From the NCBI RefSeq assembly GCF_003324565.1, contig NZ_QOLA01000038.1, positions 1 through 40,954 of the forward strand: DNA of 40,954 nucleotides, in the 5' to 3' direction. Each line of letters begins with the position of its first letter. Within the stretch, counting starts at the first letter, position 1. Both the position numbers and the translations under genes were made by a program. This document shows positions 33,823-40,954 of this stretch, in pieces. The stretch is from Streptomyces sp. SDr-06 (GTDB lineage Bacteria > Actinomycetota > Actinomycetes > Streptomycetales > Streptomycetaceae). Below the pieces are notes generated by a model. The model had not been told where the DNA came from. It made no database searches and saw nothing but the letters and a program-made list of their open reading frames with translations.

Positions 33823-36120
33823 TCACTCCTTGGCGAGCCGCGCTGCCGCGACCACGGCCTGTCCGTAGCTGATACCGCCGTCGCCGAGCGGGACGGCACT
33901 GGCGGTCAGGACCCGCAAACCCTGCGCCCTCAGGCGGCGCCGGACGTCGGTCAACAGGCGCCGGTTGACGAAGCAGCCGCCGGCGAGACAGACCGTGCGC
34001 GGCGCTCCCTCCTGCACGGCCCGGCCGACCAGTTCGGCGGTGGCGATGGCGATCGTGACGTGGAAGGCGGCCGCCAGCTCGGCGACGGCCTCGCCCGAGG
34101 CCTGACGCTCGAGGAGGTCGCTGAGGGTGGGCGAGGGGTCGTACACCCACAGGCCTCCAGCCCGGACGATCCGGGCGGTGAACGGCCGGGCGTGCCTCGC
34201 CCCGGCCGCCGACTCCAGAGCCAGGGCCGCCTCCCCCTCATAGCTCACGGTCCCGGCGAGACCGAGCAGCGCGGCCACGGCGTCGAACAGCCGCCCCGCG
34301 CTGGAGGCTCGTGGGCAGTTGATGTTCCGCGCGACCATGGACTGGACGGCACCGGCCATGACAGGGTCGAGGCGCTCGACGAACGGTTCGGTCAGCCAGC
34401 TGTAGGGCCGGGGCGTCCCCAGCGGCTCAGCTCCGTCGAGGTAGCCGAGCGCCATCCGCGAGGGGTGGCGCACCGCTGCCTCGCCGCCGGGGAGGGGCGC
34501 GGTCGCGAACCGGCCCACCCTGCGGTACTGGGCAAGGTCGGCGACCAGCACCTCACCTCCCCACAGGGAGCCGTCGTCACCGAGGCCGAGACCGTCGTAG
34601 GCCACGCCCAGGAAGGGAGAGCGCAGGCCGTGCTCGGCGGCGCACGCGGCGAGGTGGGCATGGTGGTGCTGCACGGCGATCCGCCGCAGCCGCAGCCTGT
34701 GAGCCCATCGCGTCGAGAGGTACCCGGGGTGCAGGTCATGAGCCACCGCCCGCGGTTCGATACCGGTCAGGGCTTTGAGGTCGCGGTAAGCACTGGTGAA
34801 GGCCTCCAGAGAGGCCACATCAGCCAAATCGCCGGTGTGCGGGCCGATATGAGCGCTGCGTCGCTCCGCAAGGGTGAACGTGTGCTCAAGCTGAGCACCG
34901 GCGGCCACCAGCGCGCTCCGGGCAGGCCAGGGCAGCGGAACCGGGCCCGGGGCCAGGCCCCGGGCCCGTCGGATCGTGACCACCGCGCGCCCGACGGCCT
35001 GCGCCACCGAGTCGTCATACCGGACCCTGATGGGCCGGTCGTGGCCCAGGAAGCCGTCGACAACCGGTCCAAGCGCATGCCGGGCCTCCGCGTCATCGGT
35101 GACAATCGGGCCGCCTGCCTGATTGCCGCTGGTGACGACCAGCGGGCCGGCCAGCTCGCCGAGCAGCAGATGGTGCAGGCCCGTGGTCGGCAGCAACACG
35201 CCGATACGCCGGACCCCCGGGTACACAGCGGCAGCCACCGGCGTGTGCTCGCGGGCGGCGAGCAACACAACGGGGCGCACCGGCGAGGCCAGGAGCTTTC
35301 GCTCAGTGGCTGAAACCCGGGCCAACCGCCGTACGGTGCGCAGATCCGGAGCCATCACGGCCAACGGTTCGGCCGGGCGGTCCTTGCGCCGACGCAGCTC
35401 GGCGACGGCTGCCTCGGCGGTCGCATCGCACACCAGCTGGTAGCCGCCGAGCCCCTTGACCGCGATGATCCCTCCGTCCGCCACGCACGTGACGGCCGAG
35501 CGCAAAGCGGCCTCTCCGCGCAGCCCCTCCCAGCTCAGTTCGGGCCCGCAGGCCGGGCAGGCAAGCGGCTCGGCGTGGAAGCGCCTGTTGAGGGGATCGG
35601 TGTACTCCCGCGAGCAGGCCGGGCACAGCGGGAAGTGGCGCATCGTGGTGCGGTCCCGGTCGTAGGGCAGCGCCTCGATGACGGTAGCGCGCGGCCCGCA
35701 GTCGGAACACGCGATGAAGGGATAGCGGAACCGGCGGTCGGCAGGATCGAACAGCTCGTGCAGACAGGCCCCGCAGGTGGCTGCGTCCGGCGGAACCTCT
35801 CTGGGACCCGCCATCGCGACAGGTGCGGCGGTACTGGTCCGAACGGTGAACCCGGAGCCGGGAACCGGCGAGCTCCCGCACAAAGCCGTCAGATGGACCT
35901 TCCGTACCCGTGCCTCCCCGGGGGCGTCGGTACGCACCAGTTGTCGGAAGGCGCGGACTGCCTCCGGTGGGCCGGCCACCGCGCCGGCCACGTGGCCCCC
36001 GCTGTTGCACACCCAGCCGTCCAGGCGCAGTTGCGTGGCAAGGCGGTGGACAAAGGGGCGGAAGCCAACCCCTTGAACGGTTCCCACCACGTCGAAACGC
36101 ACCGCAACACGCTGATCCAT
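33823..36120 (-). CDS. hypF: Carbamoyltransferase HypF
   Basis: The 765-residue product is from ATG 36120, with GAGGAG upstream. HypF turns carbamoyl phosphate into the thiocarbamate on HypE that becomes cyanide in [NiFe] hydrogenase. Domains in order: acylphosphatase (VRFDVVGTVQGVGFRPFVHR, residues 6-90); paired zinc fingers (CGACLHELFDPA to CSDCGP, CPACSREYTDP to CPACGP); YrdC-like (GGIIAVKGLGGYQLVCDATA); and Kae1-like (VQHHHAHLAACAAEHG, GVAYDGLGLGDDGSLWGGE). The length and all motifs are complete. Two palindromes lie about 150-190 bases upstream. A broken hypC follows. Confidence 0.96.
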   Translation of the reverse strand: MDQRVAVRFDVVGTVQGVGFRPFVHRLATQLRLDGWVCNSGGHVAGAVAGPPEAVRAFRQLVRTDAPGEARVRKVHLTALCGSSPVPGSGFTVRTSTAAPVAMAGPREVPPDAATCGACLHELFDPADRRFRYPFIACSDCGPRATVIEALPYDRDRTTMRHFPLCPACSREYTDPLNRRFHAEPLACPACGPELSWEGLRGEAALRSAVTCVADGGIIAVKGLGGYQLVCDATAEAAVAELRRRKDRPAEPLAVMAPDLRTVRRLARVSATERKLLASPVRPVVLLAAREHTPVAAAVYPGVRRIGVLLPTTGLHHLLLGELAGPLVVTSGNQAGGPIVTDDAEARHALGPVVDGFLGHDRPIRVRYDDSVAQAVGRAVVTIRRARGLAPGPVPLPWPARSALVAAGAQLEHTFTLAERRSAHIGPHTGDLADVASLEAFTSAYRDLKALTGIEPRAVAHDLHPGYLSTRWAHRLRLRRIAVQHHHAHLAACAAEHGLRSPFLGVAYDGLGLGDDGSLWGGEVLVADLAQYRRVGRFATAPLPGGEAAVRHPSRMALGYLDGAEPLGTPRPYSWLTEPFVERLDPVMAGAVQSMVARNINCPRASSAGRLFDAVAALLGLAGTVSYEGEAALALESAAGARHARPFTARIVRAGGLWVYDPSPTLSDLLERQASGEAVAELAAAFHVTIAIATAELVGRAVQEGAPRTVCLAGGCFVNRRLLTDVRRRLRAQGLRVLTASAVPLGDGGISYGQAVVAAARLAKE

Positions 36121-36271
36121 GAAGCTCTCCTCAGCCCCGGGCGGCCCGGTCGGTCGGCCACGCAAGGGCGAGCCGTGCCCCAGCGGACCGTGTCCGGTCG
36201 GCCATAACCTCTCCTCGCCGGGGAGCCCCGGGATGCTCTCAGTCTGCGATTGCCCCATCGCCCGGCGGCAG

Positions 36272-36285
36272 GGGCCGAACGGCCC
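36272..36285. promoter_or_regulatory. DevR-box-like palindrome upstream of hypF, site 1
   Basis: GGGCCGAACGGCCC, identical to the reverse complement of the site at 37301-37314. It lies 151 bases upstream of the hypF ATG. Confidence 0.6.
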
Positions 36286-36293
36286 TTCCCGCC

Positions 36294-36307
36294 GGCCCGG
36301 TTCGCCC
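36294..36307. promoter_or_regulatory. DevR-box-like palindrome upstream of hypF, site 2
   Basis: GGCCCGGTTCGCCC lies 22 bases from site 1. It matches the reverse complement of 28956-28969 at 13 of 14 bases, so the paired layout upstream of the Usp gene is repeated here. Confidence 0.5.
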
Positions 36308-37300
36308 TCCCGGCCAGCCGATGCCCGGATGTCGTCTGTTCACAGGCACCCGGTGGTTTTAGGCTGCCGCAAGAGTCTTTGGGCGGCTCCGAGACCCCGA
36401 GCCCCGAACGGCGCGCTTTTACAGGCGGCCGGAGCCGTGTCCGCAGCGACACATACACGGCTACGGCCCGGGTCCTCCCGGACTGTCGAGCCGGAGCGTC
36501 TCCCGCATGCTCCGGCTTCCCGGTGAGGACACCGTGCGCGCGGTGATGCGGAGGGGGGGGACAACCCACCACCGCGCGCAGGGCGGTCACCGCCGTCGTC
36601 GCTTTCTCTCCCGGCGGTGGCCGCCCCTCACTGGGGAACAGCGACCCGGGACTCCCCGCCTCAGCGCTCACCACACGGCTGCCCCGATGTGCGTTGACCC
36701 GTCAGGCTGAGGACCGCTCGCTGTCGCGGTGCCGGGAGAACCGGTACCGGCGAACCAGCGACCCCGATGCCCGAACATGCGAGCGTTCCCGGTCATCGCC
36801 GCGGATCCTGCCGAGGTTGGCTCCACGACCATCCCGACTCACCGCCAACCGGCCTGGCGAGCAGCGTGTCAGCGGCCCAACCGTCCGACCAGCCGCCCAT
36901 TGGACGTCAGGGCGTTCTGGTCTCGAAGCAAGGCAGTGGCACAGAGCAGGGCGTTCACGTCGGAGCCGTGAGTGGTCTCCGGCAGGACCATGCGCGCCCC
37001 TGAACGCAGAAGCCATAACGGCGCCGGTCCACTACGGCGGCTCAAACTGGCTCACCAGCCTGCCCGTTGGGGATGGCTCGTCGCTGGTGCAGTCACCGTG
37101 CGCGCGGAGCAGAGTCTGTTGCGCGAGCCCGCCGGAAACCGAGGGCCGGGGCGGTGTTTTCGACAAGGGCCCCTCGCGTCGACCGCCGAAGGCCACCCGC
37201 CCCGGACCGGGCCGCCCAAGTCCCCTAGCCCTGAGGCGTTGTCTCCCTGGCCGATTCGCGCTACGAGCGCCCCTCGCGTTCGCGCGGCCTCCAGATCAAT
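36308..37300. other. Gap of about 1 kb between hypF and the response regulator
   Basis: No gene is supported. The regulator's frame is open upstream to 36694, but that part has no family-like sequence. A 40-codon minus frame (36991-36869, beginning MVLPETTHGSDVNALLCA) is plausible only by codon use. Confidence 0.35.
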
Positions 37301-37314
37301 GGGCCGTTCGGCCC
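37301..37314. promoter_or_regulatory. DevR-box-like palindrome upstream of the response regulator
   Basis: GGGCCGTTCGGCCC lies 64 bases upstream of the GTG at 37378. It would allow autoregulation of the DevR-like protein. Confidence 0.6.
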
Positions 37315-37377
37315 CTGCCACTGCACCGCTCCGCCCGACACCCTGGAGCCGTCGTGACCAGGAGGCAGGAGACACAC

Positions 37378-38064
37378 GTGAGTGACACGCGCCCTTTCTC
37401 TTCGCAAGCCCCCATCCGGATCCTCCTCCTCGATGACCACGAGGTCGTACGCCGTGGAGTTCGCGACCTGCTGGACGCCGAGCCCGATCTCGAAGTGGTC
37501 GGCGAAGCGTCCACGGGCGAGGAGGCGCTCGTCCGTGGCCCGGCGCTGCGCCCGGACGTGGCGGTCCTTGACATCCGGCTGCCCGACACCGACGGCATCA
37601 CCGTCTGCCGCGAACTGCGGTCCCGGCTGCCGAAACTGGCTTGCCTGATACTGACGTCGTTCGACGACGACGACGCGCTGCTCGACGCGATCATGGCCGG
37701 AGCCGCCGGATACGTCCTGAAGCTGATCAAAGGGGCCGACCTGGTCACCGCGGTGCGAACCGTCGCGTCTGGCCGGTCCATGCTGGACCCCGCCACCACC
37801 GCCCGTCTCATGAGCAGCCTGCGCGGACCCGAGGCTGCGCAGGAAGATCCGCGGCTTGCCGGACTGTCCGAACGCGAGCGAAGCATCCTCGCCCTGATCG
37901 GCGAAGGCATGACCAATCGACAGATCGGCCAGCGGCTCTATCTGTCCGAGAAGACCGTCAAGAACCATATGTCGCGCCTGCTCGCGAAACTGGGAGTGGA
38001 ACGCCGTATCCAAGCGGCCGTCCTGGCGACGCAGTTCAACCACATGACGGACAAGGAACGCTGA
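37378..38064 (+). CDS. LuxR/NarL-type response regulator, DevR/OsdR-like
   Basis: The 228-residue product is from GTG 37378, with AGGAGGCAGGAG upstream. The receiver has IRILLLDDHEVVRRGVRDLL, VAVLDIRLPDTDGI with phospho-acceptor Asp65, LTSFDDDDALLDAIMAGAAG and YVLKLIKGAD. The LuxR helix-turn-helix is GLSERERSILALIGEGMTNR, QIGQRLYLSEKTVKNHMSRL, LAKLGVERRIQAAV. It is a paralogue of the broken regulator at 31619-32180. It is the probable phosphorylation partner of the GAF kinase at 29980 and the likely binder of the palindromes across 28956-37314. Confidence 0.93.
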   Translation: MSDTRPFSSQAPIRILLLDDHEVVRRGVRDLLDAEPDLEVVGEASTGEEALVRGPALRPDVAVLDIRLPDTDGITVCRELRSRLPKLACLILTSFDDDDALLDAIMAGAAGYVLKLIKGADLVTAVRTVASGRSMLDPATTARLMSSLRGPEAAQEDPRLAGLSERERSILALIGEGMTNRQIGQRLYLSEKTVKNHMSRLLAKLGVERRIQAAVLATQFNHMTDKER

Positions 38065-38175
38065 CCGCGCGCAGGGGCGACCCCGGCTCGGACGGGCCGC
38101 CGGAGAAGGCCAGGGAGAGCGGCTACGGCCCATACCGCGCCCCTCTCCCCCGCTCACGGACGACCACCCTGCGAT

Positions 38176-38770
38176 CTAGGACGCGTTGGCGGGCGGGTCG
38201 CTCTCCATCAGCTTCTCAGCGGTCGCCAAGGAGAGCCCGAGTGCAGCCAGGCGAGCCTGCGCCCCATCGTGCAGGTCCCGCTCGATCCGGCGGATCTCGG
38301 CAGCCTGCGCGACCCTCGAGTCCGCGCGCTGAGCGGTCAGCTCATCCTCCGGTCCGTCAGCACCATCGCAGGTAACCGACGCAGGAAGCGGACAGCGATC
38401 AGCTCGACGAGCCGCCAAGCGTACGGGGCGGAGGCGACGGCCACGACCAGGCCGAGCGCCCGGCGAGGCGCGTCGCGAGCCCCGGCCTGCCGAGCCCGAG
38501 GGCCGCCGCGGCCACCCCGGCCGACGGTAGGGCGGCGACCACGCCCCCGGTCAGCGGCATATCCCCGTGAACCGCAGGTCGCGCCAGTTGGCTGGGGCTC
38601 TCCACCGGACCCGCCTCTTCTTGTCCAGGTGGGCGTCCCGGCGGCTGCGCTCGTAGGAGAAGCCGTTCCGCCAGTAGCCGGTGGACATCCGCATCACCGG
38701 CCCGGCCTGCCGGTATCCGGCAGGGATGGCGGTGGCGGTCCATCTCGCGACGAGGAAGCGGACCATCCGG
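38176..38770 (-). pseudogene. Sensor histidine kinase remnant, multiple frameshifts
   Basis: From about 38765 one minus frame reads VMRMSTGYWRNGFSYERSRR, AHLDKKRRVRWRAPANWRDL, the N-terminal sensor region of a Streptomyces kinase type. Pieces of a membrane segment follow in another frame (GGVVAALPSAGVAAAALGLG). A third frame gives the HisKA_3 box EIRRIERDLHDGAQARLAAL with its His, then GLSLATAEKLMESDPPANAS and a stop at 38176. The HATPase domain is missing. The fragment cannot act as a kinase. Confidence 0.7.
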
Positions 38771-39120
38771 CAGACCGGGCCGGACAACGCGAGCCTCCCC
38801 CGTCCACCAGCACGGGCGGCGCCACCCACGACCACGGGTTTCCCGCCACCACCAGATCCCCAGCCCCGCGGCGGCGGCCCACACGGCTGGGACCAGCATG
38901 CTGGCGACCGCCACGACGCATCCCCGCACGAAACCCACACCGACGCACGCCACGAACCCAGCTGCCTCATGACCCCTCCCTCGCTTGCCGTTCGGTGCTC
39001 CCCCTGTGCACCGCGCGGAGCCCGCTCCTTCCCTGTTCGGGCAGGGAGTGGGGCTAGCCCCACCCGCCTGTGTGTCCAGGCGGATACCGCGTCAGCCAAG
39101 CAATTCATAGCGTCGCAAGC
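38771..39120. other. Gap of 350 bases
   Basis: I see no gene or clear site. It presumably holds the promoter of the membrane protein gene at 39121. Confidence 0.35.
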
Positions 39121-39561
39121 ATGGAAAACAACGCGCACTCCACGGCCGAGGCAGCACTCCTCAACACCCCCCGCACCCACGGGGCCTTCGACGCAGCGAA
39201 GAGCAGCATCAAGGTTCACGGCGCACTGAGCGCCACCGCCCTCTTCGCGGTCATCGCGGTATCGGTCAGCGGTTCCACGGTGAACACGTTCATGTGGGTC
39301 CGGGCAGTCCTGCTGCCCGTAGTCGCCCTGCTGATCTACCGGATGACAGGATCCGCTTCCCGGGGATCTCGACGGGCCTTCGAGCGCGTGAGGGCTCTCA
39401 CCGTCATCATGCCGATCGCGATCATCGGCGTCGACCTGATCCCCGGTGTCTGTCCGCCGTGGTACATCATGATGCAGGGCGTCTGCATGCTGCCCGTCAT
39501 CCGAGTCGCGTTCATGACCCGCGGCTCTGCACTGCGCGCCGCCTTCCCCGGAGGGCGCTGA
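39121..39561 (+). CDS. Small polytopic membrane protein, 146 residues
   Basis: From ATG 39121 the frame reads MENNAHSTAEAALLNTPRTH, a soluble start. About four hydrophobic segments follow (SATALFAVIAVSVSG; FMWVRAVLLPVVALLIY; LTVIMPIAIIGVDLIPG; WYIMMQGVCMLPVIRVAFM). It ends SALRAAFPGGR. No clear ribosome binding site precedes the ATG. The frame is open a further 51 bases upstream. The family and function are unknown to me. Confidence 0.75.
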   Translation: MENNAHSTAEAALLNTPRTHGAFDAAKSSIKVHGALSATALFAVIAVSVSGSTVNTFMWVRAVLLPVVALLIYRMTGSASRGSRRAFERVRALTVIMPIAIIGVDLIPGVCPPWYIMMQGVCMLPVIRVAFMTRGSALRAAFPGGR

Positions 39562-39893
39562 CCGGCGTCGAGCGCCGCTCCGTATGCCCTTGCCCAGGAA
39601 TCGGCGGGCCACATCCGGGCCGCATCACTATCGTGTGGAGACATTCCAGGTCACCGCGCGGTCGTCCTCTGCTGGCCGACGCGCAGCACGAGGAGATCGT
39701 CCGGCTTCGCGAGTCCGCCGCTGGGGCAAGCCGAGTGAGCCGCCCACCCGCACCGCGAACCACGGTGATCGGCACCAGCGTTGATGAGGAGGATCCGGAA
39801 TAAGCACGCCCATGACCGCACGCGCTGCAGCAGTCACCACTTGAACTACGCGTCCGGCGAACGGTCCCGCCTCCGATCGCACCTCATCCCACA
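39562..39893. other. Gap of about 330 bases
   Basis: No gene is supported. A plus frame contains ADAQHEEIVRLRES, which may be a small remnant. A short GC hairpin (GGCG, loop TCGA, GCGCC) lies just after the stop at 39561. Confidence 0.3.
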
Positions 39894-40664
39894 GTGGTGA
39901 CCATGCTGAACCGAGTAGCCGTCCTGTCCGACATCCACGGAGTCCTGCCCGCCCTGGAGGCCGTGCTCGCCGAACCAGAAGTAAGCGCCGCCGATCGCAT
40001 CGTGCTGACCGGCGACATCATCGCTGGCCCGCAGCCGACCCAGGTTCTCGACCTGCTGATCAGTCTCGGCGACCGCATCGTCTGGATCAGCGGCAACGCC
40101 GACCGCGAACTCCTCGAATACCGCCGGGGCCAACGCGACTCGATCCCCGATCCAATCGCTCCCTGGGCCGCCGAACAACTACGCGAAGACCACCTCGACC
40201 ATCTCGGCCAACTGTCCCGCTCAGTCTCTCTGCCAGTGCGCGGCCTGGGGAAGACGCTGTTCTGCCATGCCACCCCTCGTGACGATGAAGAGGTCGTCCT
40301 GGTGGACTGACGCCTTGACCGCTGGCGAGAGGTCTTCAGCGAGCTCGACCCGGATGTCCGTACGGTGGTCTGCGGACATACACACATGCCGTTTGTCCGT
40401 CTCGCCCACGGCCGACTCGTCATCAACCCCGGCAGCGTCGGCATGCCCTACGGACGGCCCGGGGCCCACTGGGCACTCCTGGGCCCCGGCGTCGAACTGC
40501 GATCGACCGACTTCGACGTGGAGGCCGCGATCACCCAGGTCACACAGGACTCCTCCTACCCCGAAATCGCCGAGTGGGCCGACTACTTCCTTCATGCCCG
40601 GGCAACCGACGCAGACGCTCTCGAAGCCTTCGCGCCGCGGGACGGACGCAGTGATGCACCGTGA
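39894..40664 (+). pseudogene. Metallophosphoesterase, interrupted by one in-frame TGA
   Basis: The frame encodes a YfcE/MJ0936-like calcineurin-type phosphoesterase: VAVLSDIHGVLPALEAVL (first metal Asp and His), DRIVLTGDIIAGPQPT (GD motif), WISGNADRELL (GNxD) and LFCHATPRDDEEVVLVD. A TGA at 40308-40310 (codon 139) follows. The same frame then continues without shift as RLDRWREVFSELDPDVRTVV, CGHTHMPF (GHTH motif), GRLVINPGSVGMPYG and on to a stop at 40664. The full length would be 256 codons, normal for the family. The first part alone lacks the GHTH metal ligands. ATG 39903 is an alternative start. Confidence 0.85.
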
Positions 40665-40801
40665 CGGTGTCCCGACGCCACCAGCGTGGCGCGCCCGCGG
40701 CCCGGGAAGCCGCCACGACAAGCAGGCAGCGGACGCTGCCGGGTCCGGTCACGTCCGCGGGAGTGGTGTATCGACGGTCACTCGGTGATCTCGTTTTGAG
40801 G

Positions 40802-40954
40802 CTATGCGGTGAGTTCGGTGGGTGGGTCGGTGTCGTGGGTTTCTGACTCGATCGGGTGGAGGCGGGCCTTGGCGAGGAGGTCGAGTCCCATGTAGCGGCG
40901 GGCCTCGGTCCATTCGTCGTTCTGCTCGGCCAGGACGGCGCCGACCAGGCGGAT
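40802..40954 (-). mobile_element. IS256-family transposase, C-terminal end (runs out of window)
   Basis: The minus frame entering from the right edge reads IRLVGAVLAEQNDEWTEARR, YMGLDLLAKARLHPI and ends ETHDTDPPTELTA at TAG 40802-40804. The DEWxExRRYxGL motif is the conserved C terminus of IS256/Mutator-type transposases. The rest lies beyond the window. The left IS end should be just before 40802. Confidence 0.8.

Noticed and set aside
34060..35313. 417-codon plus-strand open frame
   Set aside because: Antisense to hypF, with no recognisable motifs.
36869..36991. 40-codon minus-strand ORF
   Set aside because: Codon use is plausible, but there is no good ribosome binding site and no recognisable feature.
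36694..37377. N-terminal extension of the response regulator
   Set aside because: There is no family similarity, and a strong ribosome binding site precedes GTG 37378.
40308..40310. Selenocysteine codon in the phosphoesterase
   Set aside because: The position is a non-catalytic loop, and I see no evidence of a selenocysteine insertion element.
1..40954. CRISPR array, tRNA or rRNA genes
   Set aside because: No regularly spaced repeats, cloverleaf-like segments or rRNA-like sequence were found by eye on either strand.

Overview
The window is high-GC DNA with long GC-rich shadow frames. The gene content is typical of Streptomyces or a close relative: an RskA-type anti-sigma factor, ANTAR and STAS regulators, a class F sortase, an AfsQ/Cse-like two-component system, universal stress proteins and degraded IS copies. 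Many genes are broken or truncated and gene-free gaps are frequent. This fits a chromosome arm or accessory region rather than the core. I see no rRNA, tRNA or CRISPR array.

Layout. 1-2425: the end of a zinc-binding anti-sigma factor, a 49-residue ORF, a frameshifted ANTAR gene and a possible lipoprotein remnant. 2426-3836: class F sortase and a secreted, membrane-anchored partner. 4040-4640: two opposed transposase remnants. 4854-6581: two GNAT acetyltransferases and a small membrane protein. 7352-7829: overlapping RelE-like toxin and antitoxin genes. 8701-9973: a TetR regulator divergent from a SRPBCC protein, with a clear operator between them. 10243-10931: three small uncharacterised genes. 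11105-16965: a STAS protein; a response regulator, histidine kinase and GerMN lipoprotein operon; and an SGNH hydrolase with a membrane O-acyltransferase. 17329-22500: an NTF2-like protein, an IS5 remnant, a STAS protein, a DUF1801 protein, a broken bile-acid:sodium-symporter-like gene, a GAF remnant, a stand-alone receiver protein and a secreted ricin-type lectin. 23602-24525: a glycine-rich repeat protein.

24717-38064 is the most coherent part. It resembles the hypoxia/dormancy regulon controlled by DevS/DevR in mycobacteria and OsdK/OsdR in Streptomyces. It holds two tandem-domain universal stress proteins around a phosphoketolase, a hydrogenase maturation protease, a GAF-GAF histidine kinase of DevS/DosS type that keeps the likely haem ligand, a cyclic-nucleotide-binding protein, a CBS protein fused in frame to a decayed DevR-like regulator, hypF, a frameshifted hypC and an intact DevR-like regulator. 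The upstream region of every transcription unit here carries a palindrome close to GGGMCG-N2-CGGYCC, with the same 5-4-5 spacing as the mycobacterial DevR box. I infer a local regulon that senses oxygen or redox state and switches on stress proteins, acetyl-phosphate-forming carbon metabolism and hydrogenase maturation. No hydrogenase structural genes lie in the window.

38176-40954: a sensor kinase remnant, a small membrane protein, a metallophosphoesterase gene split by one in-frame TGA, and the 3' end of an IS256-family transposase. Several genes (ANTAR, symporter, regulator, hypC) differ from intact homologues by single short indels, so assembly error has to be weighed against real decay.
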